A stretch of DNA of 64,000 bases from Viscum album (taxonomy: Eukaryota > Streptophyta > Magnoliopsida > Santalales > Viscaceae), in assembly GCA_963277665.1 (NCBI GenBank), contig OY728123.1, forward strand, positions 630,786,915 through 630,850,914, written 5' to 3'. Shown here piece by piece: positions 1 to 9,740 of the stretch. Each line of letters opens with the position of its first letter. Position 1 is the stretch's first letter. Below the pieces are notes generated by a model that had not been told where the DNA came from, did no database searches, and was given only the letters and a program-made list of their open reading frames with translations. Position numbers and translations under genes: made by a program.

Positions 1-1830
1 TTCTTATTGAACATGTTCATTTTTCATCTAAAATTGGAGTTTTCCATTAAGAACGTTTCTAATTATTCTTATAATATTAATGAATATTAATTTGGTTTTC
101 ATCTGAAAAAGTTGGGTATCTCCGTTAAATATGACTATTTTGGTTCTCAAGAACTTATAAAATGGGAAACCACTATATCATCAATTATCATCAAACATGA
201 TGATGGTGTTTATTCAGTTGAAGCTGATTCAAAGGAGTATGAGAAAAGGTTTAACAATTTATTGTTTTTGCCTCTTGATATAATTTTTTTCCAATAGGAT
301 AAAAATACTTTTCCTTTTCTGATCTCAAGAACTTAATCTACTATTTATGGAACAATCATGCATGGAAACTCATTCTTGTTGGAATTTGATAATTTCCATC
401 ATTTCACAGAATGGAAATGATATTCATGTAAATCAGAATATGGGTAAGCTTAAACTCAAACTGTTTATTTTTAGGATGAGTGAGTTGGTAGAACACATCA
501 ATCATCTCACTCAAAAATAAACCAATGTTAACATTTTTATTATTTTAAACGTTTTAAATTGGTTCTATTCACATCCAAAAATATTCAATAGTATTGCCTC
601 ATGTATTGGTACTCCTATCAAAACGTATTAGTGTACATTGAAATGGAATCTTTTTTATAATAGAATTATGGGGGATATCAATCATCTCACTGAATATTGT
701 GAATCTATCATCTTCCATGCGAAAGATATAAATATTTTGGTAATTACTGAATATTAATTCATTCCTCCATTCTGTGATTTTTTCAAAATTGTGAGGCACT
801 GGACTGAAACATGAAATTTTATTGATAGGATGTTTAGAGAGGCTCAAAATCACAAATATTGGATGGATTTTTGTCAGAATTGAAAAAACAAGGGCGTGAT
901 CCGATAAAAAAAGTTTCTTCTATGGTAACGGTGGAAAAGACTCAAGTTAGAGATCCTTTTATAATGAAAAGATTAAATAATTATTGCGTTTATATTACTG
1001 TGGTGGAGGAAATTCAACCTTATAATCCTTGATCTACCAAATGATTAATTCATGGAGTTTCAAATGAAGATGATGAATTTAAGGAGCATTATTTGACCTT
1101 TTAAATCATATATGACATTAATTATATGCTTTATAGGTTTCATTTTAACTTGGAGGAGCATGTTCAAATTGAAGATATCGAAAATTTCATTAGTGAAATG
1201 ATTTCTTTATTCAAAATAATTTACCTCTTATAGCCCTAAAGTGGAATGGTAATTTGGTGGTTACTTCTACCATTAATTTCATGAATCATTGACTTTAGTA
1301 GGGTCCTATTGGTAGTACTATTTATAGGCATAAATCTAGTGATTTTATGAATACTGTGGCTACTGAAATAATCTAACCAGTAACCAATGGGATAACTCAA
1401 ATGGAGAATTTAACCTCATACCGTTTTTCTTATTCTAAACCTTTTATAGAGAATGTATTAATTGATTCTCTTAAGGATGCATATGAATCTCATCTTCTTA
1501 TACCTACTGCAAATATGCAGAATTTTGATACGAATTTGAATACATTTTGTTATAAAGATATTTTTTATCAAGAGTGTGGATCACCAATAGAGTATGGATT
1601 AAACAGAAAACATTCACAAGGAATCCAAAAAAGATAGGATTGATCTGGTTAATTATAATCCTTCACATATAATTACAGATTCAATCCATGATGATACTCA
1701 TGGGATTGAGGACAAGGATTAAATCAATAATGTACTTGAAAATAAAGATATTGCAACCACAGATATTATTAGTGTTCTTTAATTCCCTATTTCAGCCAAA
1801 AAAAGGAAAATAAGCCTCCTAAAATCATTT
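1..1830 (+). pseudogene. LINE ORF1 remnant: DUF4283-like region plus CCHC zinc knuckle
   Basis: ORF1 of plant L1 elements encodes an RNA-binding chaperone-like protein with a DUF4283 domain and a zinc knuckle. At about 575-760 the translation follows the usual DUF4283 tail (IGTPIK, then a weak MGDINHL segment and an EY. block). It leads directly into a knuckle at 764-815 reading FIPPFCDFFKIVRHWTET followed by TGA. The spacing is exactly CX2CX4HX4C, but the second Cys is Phe and the fourth Cys codon is a TGA stop. The first 500 bases and 860-1830 show only weak protein character, with an open stretch at 1401-1637 that I cannot assign. Stops and frameshifts make it non-functional. The knuckle match is convincing; the outer limits are guesses. 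Confidence 0.68.
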
Positions 1831-1849
1831 TAAAGAATATTTGTGAAGA

Positions 1850-2270
1850 ATATATTGGGGGACCTAACTCTATATCAATATCTATGTGAGAATAAATTTT
1901 TGGACCTAAAAAGGGTATGAAAATAATAACACTTGAAGTTCCCTTCAGCTTCAAATTCATAAAAATTCGATAATTATTAATTTTATTGCTTCACCCATGA
2001 GGATTATTTCTGCTAGATTGACTAATCTGAAAACCATGGATTTTCATATTATGGTAGATAATAAAACCTTGTTATATTTTAACAACCTTTGGGTTATATA
2101 ACAATATTCCTGGACTTTTCCTTCCAGGGATGGTTTAGGTTTTTAACATGTCACTTTTCTTGAGAATGATACGGGAGTTCATCATTTCTCCAACATTATT
2201 TGTCCTCACAAAAGTTATCAAGACCATAGTACCCTATGGTATGATATTGGTTCCCTTATTTAATATTAGA
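1850..2270 (+). pseudogene. LINE A ORF2, N-terminal half of endonuclease (broken by T1)
   Basis: The apurinic-type endonuclease opens ORF2 in L1 elements and nicks target DNA for target-primed reverse transcription. Here the recognisable pieces are MRIISARLTNL near 2000-2030 and CPHKSYQDHSTLWYDIGSL near 2200-2260. The latter matches the family's segment ending in LW.D, which normally lies about ten residues before the GDFN motif. GDFN itself is found as GEFN at about 11370, on the far side of T1. Several frameshifts and stops are present. The active-site residues of this half cannot be placed with confidence. Confidence 0.65.
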
Positions 2271-3835
2271 AGCTTCTACGGTATGCTTCTCTTTGAATAA
2301 TACAATAGCGTGTGTGGTACGCAACTTCGAGTTCTAACACACCACAACCAATCAAACTAGATGTTATGAATAGTAATACCTAATTTTTGAAATTATATAA
2401 ATTTTATATTTTAAAATGGACTTCATTTTTTGTTTCAATATATTGAAATTATCCTAGGATGAATTTTTGGTATTTTTTTGAGAACTTCCAATTTTTTATG
2501 AATAGTGAAAAATACTAAACTTTAATTAAAAACAACTTTTTTAATCAAAATAATTTATAGTGATAAATTATACCATTGATTGGTTTTAAAGTATAATTGG
2601 AATATATTTTTACCATTTCATCCAATTTTGGTCATTGGACGTAATTTCATATTAAAACTAGACATAAACACGTGTCAATCTTTTGATAGTTATTATTTCT
2701 TAAAACCATGATTTTTGTTTTAACAACAGAAATAAATATTAAATCAATTTCAGCCACTTCTATGATATGAATTTATAAAAATTAATTTCATATTTAGAAT
2801 CAGGAAGTCCAAATTGTGTAAATAGGTAACTTTTATTTTTAGACATTTTGAATAATTACTTCGGTAAGTATTTTATTTAGCATGGTTAAAGGGTAAATCC
2901 GGTAAATAAGGGTAACAAATAATATTATAATAATATTAAATTACCCTAACACATTCCCTAACCTTATTTTATTATTAATATCCGACCATGGGAATCCTTG
3001 GGTCGATTTTGGGACCCCATGGAGCCACTTGTATGTGATAATGACACATAATATTAATTAAGTTAAAGTAAATAAAAAAAATAAGCATATATATGTTAGT
3101 AAAACAATTTTTACATAGGCTTATATAAGTTATATCTTAGACTATAAATATCCATTATAAATCTAAAATTATTTCCTATAGAATTATATTTTATTTATAA
3201 TTTTTATGTATTAAATAATTAAATTTATTTATGATACAATGATGATGAAGTATTTTCTTTATTAATGATAGAATCAAATAAATGGTATTATAATTGTTAA
3301 AATAAATATAATTTGAAAGTTTTGTTTCCATACACTAATTTTATAGGTTAATATGACATGTTATGATTGATTAAATGAATTTATTTCTAATTAATAAAGT
3401 ATTTAGAACTTTAACAAAAATCAATTATTAAATAGTGTCAAAATTGTCATAAAGGAGTATTTAAAACAAATATTATATTATTAATTGATATTATATTCCT
3501 AAAAATCTATGGTTCGTCAAAATGACTTATATAAGGTTATATATATTAATAATGAACCACATGGGGTTCTATTGTCTTGTTATAATATGTTTATTAACCA
3601 TATAATATAAAAATACAAAAAAACATGGTAAATGTCAAACTATTTAACTAAGAGTTAAATATAAATGATAAGGTTAATACAGTGACCCAAACCTGTATAA
3701 AATCTATTAGTTGAAAGGATTTATACCCATACCCACCTTAGAATCTAAATAAGTCACTTTTGAGCCATTAAAAACCGCATATGATTTTATTATAAAATAA
3801 TATTGTATGTTTTTTAAGGTGCCCCTCACCCCTCA

Positions 3836-3843
3836 TATAAAAG
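3836..3843 (+). promoter_or_regulatory. TATA box of T1 5' LTR
   Basis: TATAAAAG stands in a C-rich context (CCCCTCACCCCTCA before it, GTCACTCCCC after it), typical of plant LTR promoters. The same box occurs at the same place in the 3' LTR (9132). A transcription start about 25-35 bases downstream is inferred, not seen. Confidence 0.7.
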
Positions 3844-4183
3844 GTCACTCCCCCTTCTCACAAATTCATACCTTAAAATCCTTTTGCTTCGGCCATAATC
3901 TACTCAAATACCCTCTCAACATTTCTCCCTTAATAATGGAGGCCTTACTTTAGTTATAAAGGCAACTTAAGAGGCCCTTTTGATCAAATCAAAAGGAAGA
4001 ACCCGAAGAAGAGGTAAAAACATCACCACGTCTTTCAAGTTATTTTCTTCTTCCACTTCCTTTTTCTTTGTTGTTTACCTTATAAAATAATAAATCCAGT
4101 ATATTCTATATACTATGATGTTATTATAAATATGGTATAAAAAAATCATTATTCTATCCATCCCTTGAATGACATGTCACCAA

Positions 4184-4440
4184 ACGTGCGTGCGTACGGC
4201 TTACCGTCTCCATGTCGTGGTGTAATTTTTATTCAATACATTATTATTTGGATGGGTATAATAATGATGTTTAATTCATGTAAATAACAAATATAACATC
4301 ATAATTATTCTGTATATATTATACACCATCCAATTATATATTATTTTAATATCAAAATAATGATATTTTCGCTCGTGCGTACGTATGGACTACCGTCTCC
4401 ACGAACGCGATGAGGTTCATTCCCCATCATATCCATTCAA
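4184..4440 (+). repeat. T1 5' LTR tandem modules, period 189 bp, CpG-bearing core
   Basis: Two copies of a core containing GTGCGTACG and ACCGTCTCC recur at 4190/4203 and 4375/4392; the ACCG words are exactly 189 bases apart. Cores keep many CG dinucleotides while the rest of the element is nearly free of them. The modules lie downstream of the TATA box, hence probably inside the transcribed leader. The same pair, with the same 189-base spacing, is at 9500/9689 in the 3' LTR. Confidence 0.75.
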
Positions 4441-4958
4441 GACTAATTTTCATTGTACGATTAAAAATAATGATTAAGGACATGATATAATTTTGTATAT
4501 TAATAATATACATCCTATGGATAACAAACACAGCTTATGTAAGAAAACATATAAAAAAAACGCGTAAGTGAACAACTGAAATGACGATAATACTAAAATA
4601 TTATTAACAACGAAATATTAAAAGATAATATATGATATCATATTTATGTATATATTTCTTGTATAATTTAATAACAATTATTTAACTATTATACAGGAGG
4701 TTAACCTACCCTCGACCAAGGAAAATTACAAGGTAAAGGTTAATTCTACAATCTATTCATTATCTGAGGTTGTTTATACGTAATTATCTATTGGGACCTC
4801 TTTATCATACACATCCATGTTTCATAAAAATGTATTTCAAAACATTTTTACTATTTACTAGACAATGGTTAATTTCCTTTATACCCTTATGTGTTTTGAA
4901 AGGAATCATTCCATCGTTTTTCAAACAAGGTACTTTTGACCTTTTCGACAAAATTAAG

Positions 4959-5801
4959 GTAAGTTTGTTTTTTTAACTTATACAGTGGGTGCAACTATTT
5001 TCCATCGTTATAACACCATAAAAGATTCCCTTACAAGGTTATAAGAATATTTTCAAAATAAAGTTTTTCTTTATAATTATGTGACTCTTAAATGATTTCC
5101 AAATAGAAAGAGCTATTTCTCTAAAAAGGGTTTTGATTTCATCTATGTCAACATCCTTTGATAGATTTTAAGTTTTTTCAAAGTTGATTTATTATGATAC
5201 AAAACTTCCATATTGTATTGAAGGTTTTGTGATATGTTTGACTATGGATGTGCTATTTTTATACCATTCATGGTTTATGGTTAAATTATTGACATTTCTT
5301 ATGCTAGTTTTAATATTAATGTTTTTGATATGTTTAAACCTTTTCATATGAGAAATGTATTGGCCTTATTATGTGACGGGTGGAGCCTGCTATAGCTCCT
5401 CAATGCATTGGTAGGTCTCATGAGACAACTAGACATGGAATTGTCTAGTGACATTTCCCATTTTGATATATGGTTTTTGCCGATGCCTTAATCATTTTTA
5501 GATGTCTTGGTCGAGGCCTTGAAAAAATGTTTCAGAATTTATGGCATTATACATTTCCTCATTATTAAAATAATATTGACGGTTCATGTGGTCATTATAC
5601 TAGTAGAATACCAATGATTATGTTATTATGGCATTATTTACACATCTCATATTCCTTCCGAAAAAGTATTCATGTTTTTTATTGGTAAAGGCATGTGGTT
5701 TCAATTATTCACCATGATTAATATTTATGTTATCTTCCGATGTATTGCTAACCCTTACTGAGCATTTGAGATCACCCCCTTATTATGTTTCATTTTCCCA
5801 G
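4959..5801 (+). other. Candidate intron within the T1 LTR
   Basis: AAG|GTAAGT at 4959 is an excellent plant 5' splice site. TTTCATTTTCCCAG ending at 5801 is an excellent 3' splice site. Both are kept in the 3' LTR (GTAAG at 10257, TTTTCCTAG at 11099). The 3' site falls in a block that also survives in the more diverged LTRs of T2 and T4. Splicing is an inference; no transcript evidence is available. Confidence 0.35.
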
Positions 5802-6038
5802 GATATGAAGAAATTTGTTATGAGTGACATGCAGGAATTATTTTGGAGGCTTGGATGTTTCCAATGGAATAAATTCGTGTTGTATTTATTTTCAAGTTGT
5901 AATGTTGAACTTATGTATGAATCTTGTTTCCAATAATACTAAATTGATCCGTCTTTCGAGACATGATTTCCTTGTGATCATTTCCATGTTATGTAATAAT
6001 GCACCGACTATGGGTAACTGGGGTCGGGATGTTACAGT

Positions 6039-6050
6039 TGATATCAGAGG
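6039..6050 (+). other. Primer-binding site of T1 (tRNA-iMet type)
   Basis: TGATATCAGAGG follows the LTR end after a GT spacer. It differs from the usual initiator-Met complement (TGGTATCAGAG) by G-to-A at the third base. Its place just inside the 5' LTR is diagnostic. Confidence 0.85.
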
Positions 6051-6537
6051 AAGTCTAGTACAAACCTTGGAAACTAGATTTAGATAAACTCTGATTAGAG
6101 CACATAGCTCTAAGATAGACTTTGAGGATTAGTATAGAATAACTTCCTATAATTTTGGTATTCTAGAGATTTTGTGACATTTCCATGCAATAAAACCCTA
6201 TCTGGATACGAGCAGGTAGAGGCAGCTTTGGAACAGATGTACCTAGGGGTAAAACCTGAAAGCACCTCTTTGAGATAGACTCAAGAAGGAACTGGTGCAT
6301 GACAACAGGCCTTGCTACACTCTTGGTTATAACACTCTCGGGGGATATTCTTAGGATAATTTTCATTTTCATTACAAACCATTATGAAGGGTTTATGAGT
6401 ATATACATCCTTAATGAAAATATTTTTATGATTATGGATTATATCCACAAACTGTTCAATTTATGTTTAGTGTTTTACAAGTTTGGATTTATGCATTGGA
6501 GTTCATCAACTAATCCACTGTATGGCATTGTTTAGAA
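6051..6537 (+). other. T1 untranslated leader with conserved block
   Basis: This non-coding leader lies between primer site and gag. Bases 6201-6355 closely resemble the T3 leader at 34411-34560, including GGGGTAAAACCTG, GGAACTGGTGCATGACAA and a GGGGATATTCTT tail. A packaging or dimerisation signal is a reasonable guess because it is more conserved between the two elements than flanking leader sequence. Confidence 0.6.
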
Positions 6538-7627
6538 ATGGCACCTAGTGGAAGGAATGGAAACTGTATCAATTCATGCACTCCATGTAGGAATTTCTCT
6601 CCTACTCAAGATAATTATAGTGGAGCTGGTGATACAACTGGTGCTGATCAGCTTATCACCATACTGGGACAACTCACTCGGGTTATGAATAAAAAAAATT
6701 ACCCGTATGGAGTACCCTGATCTGTAGCGTGGAGGATCAATGTTAGATCTCTTTATGAGGAAAAAACCTCTAACATTCAATGGGATTAAAAATACATTAG
6801 TGGCTGACCAATGGATAAATTCCACCGAGAAAATATTCCACGCTTTGGGGAGTAGCGAAAGGGAAAAAAATTTCATGGATGTTTATAGCCTTACTGGAGA
6901 TGTTGATCAATAGGGTTCATTCATTGAAAACACAAAGGATGATGAGGAAGTATAAAATATGGAATGGAATGTGTTTAAAGAAATTTTCAAAGAAAAATAA
7001 TTTCCTCGTGACAATTGAGCGGATATGGACAGACAATTTCTATGTCTGAGGCAAAAGAAGGATGAGAACTTCGCAAAGTATGAAGCTAAATTTACAAGGA
7101 TATCAAGGCATGAAGCAGATTATATACATAACCCAGAAAGTAAGATTTATATTTTCAATGATGGGTTAAAATAATTTCTCCATTGAGCATTAGTATCACA
7201 ATCCTTCTCATCATACGAAGATATTGTATCGTGTGCTATCAAGACAGAAATGGAATTCTCTAAGTCTTATGACTTTAAGTAAAAGAAAGACAAGAAGAGA
7301 TCTGCTGAACACTCTGGGAAAGGAAATAAGGAAACATGTAATAAGGGAAGAATTGAATTTCCACCATGTGATAATTTTTGAAGGAGGAACCCTCGTGCTT
7401 GTCTAAAAGGAAATGGAGTATGCTACAAATGTGGATAGAAAGGCCATATCGCTGGTGATTGTAAGGGAAAGAAAGATGATACCAATGTTCAATGCCACAA
7501 CTGCAGGGAGATGGGACATTATGCAAATGAATTTCCTAAGAATCAGGGGAACATACCTTAGAAAAGGCCATGAAATCAAGGCCAAGCATATGCGATCACT
7601 ACTGCTGAGGTTGAAGCCTCGAAAGAC
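6538..7627 (+). pseudogene. gag: T1 gag (capsid plus two zinc knuckles), degenerate
   Basis: Gag forms the virus-like particle that packages the element's RNA. The likely start is ATG 6538 (MAPSGRNGN). One frameshift near 6720-6740 moves into the main frame, which then runs without further frameshift through protease. Capsid signals include LTFNG near 6770, DQWINSTEKIFHALGSSE near 6805-6855, and the retrotrans_gag core QFLCLRQKKDENFAKYEAKF at about 7030-7090. Two CCHC knuckles follow: 7421-7462 (C..C.. stop ..H....C, with TAG inside the loop) and 7493-7534 (C..C....H....F, fourth Cys replaced by Phe). About ten in-frame stops interrupt it, several at positions expected to be CGA or CAG codons. 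Confidence 0.9.
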
Positions 7628-8095
7628 GTGGTGGCAGGTAATTTAATGGTTTCCTCAAGTTTAGAAAATTCAATATTTGATTATGGATCATCGCATTATT
7701 TCATATCTTCCATGTCATCTAAGAAAATTTTATATTTACAATTTGATTTTAAAAGGGAGTTTTCATTCAAAACTTCTAAGGGAAATATCATCACAAAAAC
7801 GTTTTGTGAATCAGTCCCCATTACATCATATAAATGTTATTTATCTGTTGATATCATCATCATACCCATGATTGAATTTGATATAATACTCAGTATGGAT
7901 CGTATTTCAGACCATGATGCAAAAATTTATTGTAAGAAGAATGAGGTTACTATTTTTGATGATGATGATAAAGAACACCTTATTTTTAGATCAGAATCAT
8001 CAACACCTGATTCTTATCTAGAACCACCCCTAGTAGCTCAACTAAATTCAATTATTGGTTTTAATTTAGAAAAATGGATTTCATATTTAGAATCA
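7628..8095 (+). pseudogene. T1 retroviral-type aspartyl protease, degenerate
   Basis: The protease of Ty3/gypsy elements cuts the Gag-Pol polyprotein. This stretch is in the same frame as gag and open for 156 codons. The catalytic D-[ST]-G-[AS] motif appears as DYGSSHYFIS near 7680-7709, with Ser/Thr replaced by Tyr, so activity is unlikely. The downstream EFDIILSMDRIS segment near 7875-7910 matches the family's second flap region (D.ILGMDWL). The product then ends in the LTR at a TGA (8096-8098). RT should follow here but has been deleted. Confidence 0.85.
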
Positions 8096-9131
8096 TGAGG
8101 TCCTAATTTTGTAAATAGGTAACTTTTTTTAGACATTTTAATTAATTACTTCGGTAAATATTTTATTTACCATGGTTAAAGGGTAAATCCGGTAAATAAG
8201 GGTAAAAATAATATTATAATAATATTAAATTACCCTACCACGTTCCCTAACCCTATTGGATGATGAATATCCAACCATGGGCATTCTTGAGTCGATTTTG
8301 GGACCCCATGGAGCCACTTCAATTTGATAATGACGCTTTATATTAATTAAGTTAAAGTAAATACAAAAAAATACATAAGCATATATCTTTTAGTAAAAAA
8401 ACTTTTACATAGGGTTATATATGTTATCTCTTTGTTTATAAATATTAATTATAAAGATAAAAATATTTCCTACATAAATATATTTTATTTATAATTTTTA
8501 GAGATTTAATAATTAAATTTATTTATGATACAATGATGATGCAATGTTTTCCTTATTAATGAAAGAATCAAATAAATGGTATTATAAATGTTAAAATATA
8601 TATAATTTTAATGTTTTGATTCCATACACTAATTTAATAGGTTAATATGACATGTTATTATTTATTAAATGAATTTAGTTCGAATTAATAAAGCTTTTAT
8701 AACTTTAACAAAAATATATTATTAAATAGTGTCAAAATTGACATAATGGAGTATTTAAAACAAATATTATATTATTAATTGATATTCTATTATTAAAAAT
8801 ATAAGTATTTGAAAAATGACTTAGATAAGGTTATATATATTAATAATGAACCAATTGGGGTTATCCTATCTTATTATAGTAAGTGTATTGACCAAATAAT
8901 TTAAAAATTCAAAGAGACATGGTAAATGTCAAACTATTTAACTATGAGTTAAATATAAATGACAAGGTTAATATAGTGACCCAAACCGATCTAAAATCTA
9001 TTTTCTGAAATGATTTCGACCCATCCCCACCTTATCCTCGAAATAAGTCACTTTGGAGCCATTATAAACCGAATATGAATTTATTATAAAATAATATTTT
9101 ATGTTTTTCCTAAGGTTCCCCTCACCCATCT

Positions 9132-9139
9132 TATAAAAG
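9132..9139 (+). promoter_or_regulatory. TATA box of T1 3' LTR
   Basis: TATAAAAG, at the same place as 3836 in the 5' LTR. It could drive read-out transcription into LINE A, if still active. Confidence 0.62.
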
Positions 9140-9479
9140 GGCACTCCCTCTTCTCTAAAACTCATACATTCAAAGCATTTTGGTTCGCCCAACCTCTGCC
9201 CAAATACCCTCTCAACATTCCTCCCTTTATCCTAGAGGCCTTCCATTAGTCATAAATCCAACTTAAGGAGCCCTTTTGATCAAATCAAAAGGAAGAATCC
9301 GAAGAAGAGGTAAAAATCTCACCACATCTTTCAAGTTCCTTTCTTCTTCCACATACTTTTTCTTTGTTGTTTCCATTATAAAATAATAAATACAGTATCT
9401 TCTATATAATTTGATGTTATTATAACTATGGTACAACAAAATTCATTATTCTATCAATCCCTTGAATTACATGTCACCA

Positions 9480-9740
9480 TACGTGGGTACGTACGCCTTA
9501 CCGTCTCCATGTCGTGCTTTAATTGTTATTCAATACATTATTATTTGGATGGGTATAATAATGATATTTAATTCATGTAAATAAGAAATATAACATGATG
9601 ATTATTCTGTATATATGATACACCATCCAATTATATATTATTTTAACTTCAAAAGAATAATATTGTCGCTCGTGCGTAAGTACGGACTACCGTCTCCACG
9701 AATGTGATAAGATTCATTCCCCATCACATCCATTCAAGAC
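9480..9740 (+). repeat. T1 3' LTR tandem modules, period 189 bp
   Basis: Copies of the ACCGTCTCC core start at 9500 and 9689. The CpG-bearing words GTACGTACG and CGTGCGTAAG precede them. Partner of 4184-4440. Confidence 0.72.

Larger units (their letters stand above)
1..2332 (+). mobile_element. LINE A, left part (L1-type), cut by T1
   Basis: This is the 5' portion of a degenerate non-LTR retrotransposon that runs off the left edge of the window. It holds an ORF1 remnant followed by the N-terminal half of an ORF2 endonuclease. The protein-like signal stops near 2270 and resumes at 11335 with the next part of the endonuclease, so the LTR element T1 sits inside it. About 60 bases between 2270 and 2332 are not assigned with certainty to either element. 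The frame is broken many times. Confidence 0.8.
2333..6036 (+). repeat. T1 5' LTR
   Basis: From 2786 onward it matches 8079-11334 almost base for base over 3.2 kb, roughly nine positions in ten by eye. It ends in GGGTCGGGATGTTACA at 6036, immediately before GT and the primer-binding site. Inside are a TATA box (3836), CpG-bearing tandem modules (4184-4440), a GT splice-donor-like site (4959), a conserved GGGTGGAGCC block (about 5379) and a polypyrimidine-AG block (about 5785-5801). The first 450 bases have no partner in the truncated 3' LTR, so the exact start rests on comparison with other elements. Confidence 0.87.

Noticed and set aside
4770..4976. 68-codon frame in the T1 5' LTR, ending by the GTAAGT site
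   Set aside because: The 3' LTR copy (10070-10275) breaks the frame, so it is unlikely to encode a leader peptide.
6039..6050. Possible tRNA gene near the tRNA-like words
   Set aside because: Only the short primer-binding complement is present, with no cloverleaf around it.
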